A DNA stretch of 11,019 bases. Source: Bovifimicola sp964595785 (GTDB lineage Bacteria; Bacillota; Clostridia; Lachnospirales; Lachnospiraceae). Shown here piece by piece: positions 7,329-11,019 of this stretch. The position numbers and the translations under genes are program-made. The stretch is from NCBI GenBank assembly GCA_964595785.1, contig CAZQRO010000070.1:1-11019 (forward strand). Direction: 5' to 3'. The notes under the pieces are model-generated. The model was not told the origin of the DNA, searched no databases, and saw only the letters and a program-made list of their open reading frames with translations. The stretch's first letter is position 1. Every line of letters starts with the position of its first letter.

Positions 7329-7331
7329 ATT

Positions 7332-9317
7332 TCACAAGTCTCTTAGCTGCTCTTTAAGTTTAACCATCTGGTCGCGCAATTCTGCGGCTGCCTCAAAGTT
7401 AAGTTCTGATGCGGCTTTCTGCATCTCTTTCGTAATCTTCTTAATAAGTTTCTCTATTTCATTTCTGCTCATGGATTCGGGATCTTTTTCTAATTTGTCC
7501 ACCGTTTCCACAGCTTCTTTTGTAATACTGATTCTGTCACGTACCGCCTTCTTAATGGTGGTCGGTGTAATTCCATGTTCTTCATTATACTTCTGCTGAA
7601 TTTCTCTTCTTCTGTTAGTTTCTTCAATAGCTACTTTCATAGATTCGGTAATCTTATCTGCGTACATTATAACATGTCCGTCCGAATTTCTTGCCGCTCG
7701 TCCGATAGTCTGAATCAGAGAAGTCTCCGACCTTAAGAACCCTTCCTTGTCTGCGTCTAATATAGCTACCAGGGTAATCTCCGGTATATCCAAACCCTCA
7801 CGCAAGAGGTTAATACCTACTAACACATCAAATACATCCAATCTCATATCCCTGATAATCTCAGTTCTCTCTAAAGTGTCTATATCAGAATGAAGATACT
7901 TAACACGAATTCCCACTTCCTTCATATAATCCGTAAGGTCCTCTGCCATTCGTTTAGTAAGAGTTGTTACAAGAACCTTATTCTTCTTAGCAGTCTCTTT
8001 ATTAATCTCACCGATAAGGTCATCTACCTGACCTGCTACAGGCTTCACAATTACCTCCGGGTCTAATAATCCGGTTGGTCTGATAATCTGTTCTGCCCTC
8101 AATAGTTCATGGTCAGCCTCGTACACATTCGGTGTCGCAGATACAAACATCATCTGGTCTATCTTACTCTCAAATTCAGTAAAATTAAGCGGTCTGTTAT
8201 CCTTTGCCGATGGAAGCCTGAAACCATAATCCACAAGAGTAGACTTTCTTGACTGGTCTCCTGCATACATTCCCCTCACCTGCGGTATGGTAATGTGTGA
8301 TTCGTCTACAATCATAAGAAAATCTTCCGGAAAATAATCCAAAAGTGTATGTGGGGTTGCTCCCGGTTCTAATCCTGCCAAATGCCTTGAATAATTCTCA
8401 ATACCCGAACAGAACCCTGTTTCCCTCATCATCTCTATGTCAAAATTAGTTCGCTCTGCTATTCTCTGAGCCTCTAATAACTTATCTTCACTTTTAAAAA
8501 CCTCTACCCGCTCTGCTAGTTCCTTCTCAATATTTTTAGCAGCTAAATCAATCTTTTCCTTTGGAACAACATAATGAGATGCCGGAAAGATGGCGATATG
8601 CTCTAATCGGCTTTTAATCTCTCCTGTTAAAGTATCTATCTCTGTTATTCTGTCAATCTCATCGCCAAAGAATTCCACCCTAACCGCGTTTTCAGAAGAA
8701 GTTACCGGAAATATTTCCACAACATCTCCCCTTACTCTGAATGTTCCACGCTTAAAATCCATATCATTTCTGGCATACTGAATATCCACTAACTTCTTAA
8801 GTACTTCATCCCTATCCTTAATCATACCCGGTCTGAGAGATAATACCATATTCTGGTAGTCAATCGGACTACCCAAACCATATATACACGAAACACTGGA
8901 AATTATAATAACATCATCTCTCTCAGACAATGCCGCCGTCGCTGAATGGCGGAGTTTATCTATCTCTTCATTAATGGCGGAATCCTTCTCTATATAAGTA
9001 TCAGTAGATGGAACATAGGCTTCCGGCTGATAGTAATCATAATATGATACAAAATATTCTACCGCATTCTCGGGAAAAAATTCCTTGAATTCTCCGTATA
9101 ACTGTGCCGCAAGAGTCTTATTATGAGCCAGAACCAATGTCGGCTTATTAAGCTGCTCTATTACATTTGCCATGGTAAATGTCTTACCTGAGCCGGTTAC
9201 ACCCAGCAAAGTTTCAAACTGATTGCCTTCTCTAAAACCTTTTACCAGTTCATCGATTGCCTGTGGCTGATCACCTGTAGGTTTGTATTCTGATACAAGT
9301 TTAAACTTTTTATCCAT
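7332..9317 (-). CDS. uvrB: Excinuclease ABC subunit UvrB
   Basis: Central helicase-like protein of nucleotide excision repair: it is loaded by UvrA, verifies the lesion and recruits UvrC. The 661-residue product has the normal length. Visible are Walker A GVTGSGKT (39-46), the damage-probing beta-hairpin region YDYYQPEAYVPSTDTYIEKD (93-112), Walker B LMIVDESH (334-341), SATP (393-396), motif VI QTIGRAARN (536-544) and a C-terminal UVR domain at about 620-655 that binds UvrA/UvrC. The start matches the family's beginning (FKLVSEYKPTGDQPQAI), but the SD-like AAAGGA (9332-9337) is 14 nt upstream. It serves better a tiny ORF that overlaps this start. A LexA-type box lies 185 bp upstream, so SOS induction is likely. 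The gene precedes uvrA on the same strand. Confidence 0.97.
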   Translation of the reverse strand: MDKKFKLVSEYKPTGDQPQAIDELVKGFREGNQFETLLGVTGSGKTFTMANVIEQLNKPTLVLAHNKTLAAQLYGEFKEFFPENAVEYFVSYYDYYQPEAYVPSTDTYIEKDSAINEEIDKLRHSATAALSERDDVIIISSVSCIYGLGSPIDYQNMVLSLRPGMIKDRDEVLKKLVDIQYARNDMDFKRGTFRVRGDVVEIFPVTSSENAVRVEFFGDEIDRITEIDTLTGEIKSRLEHIAIFPASHYVVPKEKIDLAAKNIEKELAERVEVFKSEDKLLEAQRIAERTNFDIEMMRETGFCSGIENYSRHLAGLEPGATPHTLLDYFPEDFLMIVDESHITIPQVRGMYAGDQSRKSTLVDYGFRLPSAKDNRPLNFTEFESKIDQMMFVSATPNVYEADHELLRAEQIIRPTGLLDPEVIVKPVAGQVDDLIGEINKETAKKNKVLVTTLTKRMAEDLTDYMKEVGIRVKYLHSDIDTLERTEIIRDMRLDVFDVLVGINLLREGLDIPEITLVAILDADKEGFLRSETSLIQTIGRAARNSDGHVIMYADKITESMKVAIEETNRRREIQQKYNEEHGITPTTIKKAVRDRISITKEAVETVDKLEKDPESMSRNEIEKLIKKITKEMQKAASELNFEAAAELRDQMVKLKEQLRDL

Positions 9318-9327
9318 ATTTTGTCAT
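9310..9327 (-). promoter_or_regulatory. Five-codon mini-ORF overlapping the uvrB start
   Basis: On the minus strand AAAGGA (9337-9332) is followed after 4 nt by ATGACAAAATATGGATAA, which reads MTKYG and stops. The uvrB ATG lies inside it, +1 shifted, and the mini-ORF stop is 5 nt past that ATG. Ribosomes could terminate and restart on uvrB. The overlap is plain in the sequence; coupling is inference. Confidence 0.35.
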
Positions 9328-9409
9328 TTTATCCTTTCTTAATTGCTATATATCATTCTTCGTTTAACTTCTATAAAATGTTTACCTATATTATCATATA
9401 CTTATTTTA

Positions 9410-9493
9410 CTTTATTATCGTTGTTTTATTATCATCGTTTTATTATCATTGTTTTATTATCATTGTTTTATTATCATTGTTTTATTATCATTG
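9410..9493. repeat. Six 14-bp tandem repeats upstream of uvrB
   Basis: The unit TTTTATTATCATTG occurs in perfect copies at 9438, 9452, 9466 and 9480, with diverged copies at 9424 (ATCATCG) and 9410 (ATCGTTG). On the minus strand each unit reads CAATGATAATAAAA and contains a -10-like GATAAT. The array lies between the LexA box and uvrB, probably in the mRNA leader. Perfect copies at one end and diverged ones at the other suggest recent slippage growth. Confidence 0.9.
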
Positions 9494-9501
9494 TTTTAAA
9501 T

Positions 9502-9515
9502 CGAACACACATTCG
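9502..9515. promoter_or_regulatory. LexA/DinR SOS box controlling uvrB(A)
   Basis: CGAACACACATTCG matches the Gram-positive SOS operator CGAAC-RNRY-GTTCG at all but one constrained position (ATTCG for GTTCG). On the minus strand it reads CGAATGTGTGTTCG. It lies 185 bp upstream of uvrB, a known SOS gene in Bacillus, and just downstream of a -10-like TATATT/TATTAT (9520-9527). That placement suits a repressor overlapping the transcription start. No good -35 box is seen. Confidence 0.7.
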
Positions 9516-9543
9516 AAATATAATATAGCATAGCACACTTTAT

Positions 9544-9594
9544 AAAAAAATGCCACTATATTTTATGTATAAAATTACACACAAATATAATGGC
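9544..9594 (-). terminator. Rho-independent terminator of the ctp operon
   Basis: On the minus strand GCCATTATATTT (9594-9583) pairs with AAATATAGTGGC (9563-9552), a 12-bp stem with one G-U pair. A small inner stem TGTA/TACA lies in the loop. One A and then seven T (9550-9544) follow. It lies 70 nt past the ctp stop and separates the envelope genes from uvrB. Confidence 0.85.
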
Positions 9595-9604
9595 TTATTT
9601 AGTC

Positions 9605-9622
9605 GTGAAAAATCTTTTTCAC
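9605..9622. repeat. 18-bp near-perfect inverted repeat after ctp
   Basis: GTGAAAAA-TC-TTTTTCAC has perfect 8-bp arms and a 2-bp centre. It lies between the ctp stop and its terminator. It could be a 3' RNA hairpin or a small protein-binding site; nothing decides between them. Confidence 0.5.
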
Positions 9623-9665
9623 TTTCTACCGAAACGTTTTTACACATCAGTGTTTTCTTTTTCAT

Positions 9666-10949
9666 TTAATCCGTTTCTTCTAAAACTTTTATTGCCTTTG
9701 TAAGCTGTGGATCTTCTGAATGCTCCACCGTCCATATATTACTAATACTTTCCGGAACCTCCACCTTATAATCAGGTTCAATACCTATACCATGAATATT
9801 ACTGTCATCTGGCAGATAATATTTGCCAATGGTAAGTTTAATTGCGGTTCCATCTTCTAATGCAAATATAGACTGCATAATACCTTTACCAAATGTTGTT
9901 GTTCCCACAAGTTTGCCTCTGCCATAACATTTAACCACACCTGCAAAAACTTCTGCTGCGCTCGCACTGTTTTCATTTACCAGTACGCACATTGGCATAT
10001 CCGGGATAATTCCGTCATTTTCCGTATAATATCTTTCCTGTTTTCCTTCTTTTGTCTCACTGTATAACAAAAGTTTGCCTTTTGGAAGAAAATAATTAAG
10101 AATTCCCTGTATACATTCTAACTGTCCGCCCGGATTACTTCTTACATCAACAATGATTTTTTCCATGCCCTGTGATAATAAATCATTAATTGCTTCTTCT
10201 ACCTGTTCTCTTGATGTTCCCTCAAATTGGTCTATGATAATGTAACCTATATGATTTTCAAGCATTTCATATGATACCACATCAATGTCAACTACCTGTA
10301 ATGTCATATCTACATTGATTATTTCATCATTACGCTTTACACCCATCCTGACCTCTTTACCTTCATCACCTTTAAGGTCTGTCATAATTTCATCTAACGA
10401 CTTAGATGCAATCACCTCATCATTTACAGAATATATAGTGTCACCAACTTCTAATCCTGCTTTTGCTGCCGGTGAATTATCATATACTTTTGTAATCGTA
10501 ATGACTTTTGTCTCATTATCCTGTGAAACAGAAATACCTAATCCCACATATTTACCGGTAGAAGATTCATTTAATGCTTCACATTCCTCCTTGGTGTAAT
10601 ATACAGAATAAGGGTCTTGCAAAGATTCTAACATACCTTTATACATGCCTTCTACCAATTCGTCTGAATCCACATCTTCCATAAAATACTTATCTATATA
10701 CTCTTTGATTGATGAGGATTTACTGCTTCCCTTAAGTGCTGAAGAATTCAATATGCCGGTAGTTTTATTGTCTAATTTAGATGCAATAATATTTGAGCCC
10801 AGCATTAGGGCAAATACAATGCCGATTCCCCATATAATACCTGTAATCAGACCTGAACGATATACTTTTCCTTCACGTTTCTCTTTTCTGTTTTCCTGTT
10901 CATCATCATCTTTTTCTATAGTAATCTCATCTTTGTTGTCATTCTCCAT
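9666..10949 (-). CDS. S41 C-terminal processing protease with PDZ domain
   Basis: Membrane-anchored serine protease of the CtpA/Prc type that trims or degrades envelope proteins outside the membrane. The 427 residues show a charged cytoplasmic N-terminus (1-31), one membrane segment (about 32-57), a PDZ domain (about 130-215, YVGLGI...SPAAKAGLEVGD) and the S41 domain. The catalytic Ser330 lies in NSASAAE and Lys355 in TTFGKGIMQS, exactly 25 residues apart as in the family. The ATG at 10949 has AAAGG 8 nt upstream and begins 13 nt past the stop of an M23 peptidase gene, so the two are probably cotranscribed. In Clostridia this pair often follows ftsEX, suggesting a role in cell-wall remodelling; the substrate is unknown. 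Confidence 0.95.
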   Translation of the reverse strand: MENDNKDEITIEKDDDEQENRKEKREGKVYRSGLITGIIWGIGIVFALMLGSNIIASKLDNKTTGILNSSALKGSSKSSSIKEYIDKYFMEDVDSDELVEGMYKGMLESLQDPYSVYYTKEECEALNESSTGKYVGLGISVSQDNETKVITITKVYDNSPAAKAGLEVGDTIYSVNDEVIASKSLDEIMTDLKGDEGKEVRMGVKRNDEIINVDMTLQVVDIDVVSYEMLENHIGYIIIDQFEGTSREQVEEAINDLLSQGMEKIIVDVRSNPGGQLECIQGILNYFLPKGKLLLYSETKEGKQERYYTENDGIIPDMPMCVLVNENSASAAEVFAGVVKCYGRGKLVGTTTFGKGIMQSIFALEDGTAIKLTIGKYYLPDDSNIHGIGIEPDYKVEVPESISNIWTVEHSEDPQLTKAIKVLEETD

Positions 10950-10962
10950 ATTGTCTGCCTTT

Positions 10963-11019
10963 CTAACCTACATAATTATGTGGATTTACATAAGCTCCAT
11001 TTAAACGTACACTAAAATG
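10963..11019 (-). CDS. C-terminal end of an M23-family (EnvC/NlpD-like) peptidase (partial)
   Basis: From the right edge the minus strand is open for 18 codons, HFSVRLNGAYVNPHNYVG, then TAG (10963-10965). This fits the extreme C-terminus of M23 endopeptidases and their EnvC-like relatives, which typically ends in HLHFEV-x-x-NG-x-x-VNP-x-x-Y(V/L). The leading HF would be the end of the zinc-binding HxH region. Its stop is 13 nt before ctp, and in Clostridia such a gene commonly sits between ftsX and ctp. Only 18 residues are visible, so the family call rests on a short motif and on context. The rest of the gene lies outside the window. Confidence 0.7.
   Translation of the reverse strand, partial: HFSVRLNGAYVNPHNYVG
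10970..10981. repeat. 12-bp perfect palindrome at the M23 gene 3' end
   Basis: ACATAATTATGT lies within the last codons of the M23-like gene, 21 bp before the ctp start. In RNA it makes a short AU-only hairpin near the ctp ribosome site. It may be incidental to the coding sequence (codons for HNYV). Confidence 0.4.

Noticed and set aside
9410..9493. CRISPR-like array
   Set aside because: The units are directly adjacent with no spacers, only 14 bp long, and no cas genes are near.
9321..9533. Plus-strand ORFs of 61-70 codons rich in Phe, Tyr, Ile and Leu
   Set aside because: They are translations of the 14-bp repeat array in two frames. The hydrophobic look comes from the TTTTATTATCATTG unit.
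10645..11004. 119-codon plus-strand ORF at the right edge
   Set aside because: It is antisense to the ctp N-terminus and the M23-like gene end. Its Ser/Ile-rich sequence is the mirror of the charged ctp N-terminus.

Overview
The window looks like AT-rich chromosomal DNA from a Gram-positive anaerobe of the Clostridia, most likely a Lachnospiraceae relative. This rests on protein style (UvrA, UvrB, GuaA), purine-rich Shine-Dalgarno (SD) sites, a DinR/LexA-type SOS box and the gene order M23 peptidase - ctp - uvrB - uvrA. That order is known downstream of ftsEX in many Clostridia. The assignment is by eye, with no database search.

Almost everything is on the minus strand, so biological order runs from the right edge leftwards. 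At the right edge are the last 18 codons of an M23-family (EnvC/NlpD-like) peptidoglycan hydrolase, then ctp (S41 C-terminal processing protease with PDZ domain) 13 nt later, ending in a strong terminator. A 350-bp intergenic region follows, holding a near-consensus LexA box, six 14-bp tandem repeats and a tiny ORF overlapping the next start. Next come uvrB and uvrA, the damage-recognition half of nucleotide excision repair, 76 nt apart and probably one SOS-controlled unit. After a long terminator hairpin comes a sodium:alanine/glycine symporter (AGCS family) with an unusual ~120-residue extracellular insert. Its 3' region carries degenerate 43-45 bp tandem repeats and a terminator. Last is guaA (GMP synthase), with a perfect TTGACA-N17-TATAAT promoter nested in that terminator and a ~170-nt leader.

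On the plus strand only one gene is supported: the 3' end of an unrecognised protein at the left edge, convergent with guaA and sharing a GC-rich bidirectional terminator with it. A second consensus promoter lies on the plus strand inside the guaA leader and would make RNA antisense to that leader.

The five complete genes are housekeeping functions: envelope proteolysis, excision repair, amino-acid uptake and guanine nucleotide synthesis. I found no CRISPR array, insertion sequence, tRNA, rRNA, phage gene or defence cassette. The unusual content is regulatory: promoters embedded in upstream terminators, an antisense promoter, leader hairpins and two short tandem-repeat arrays.
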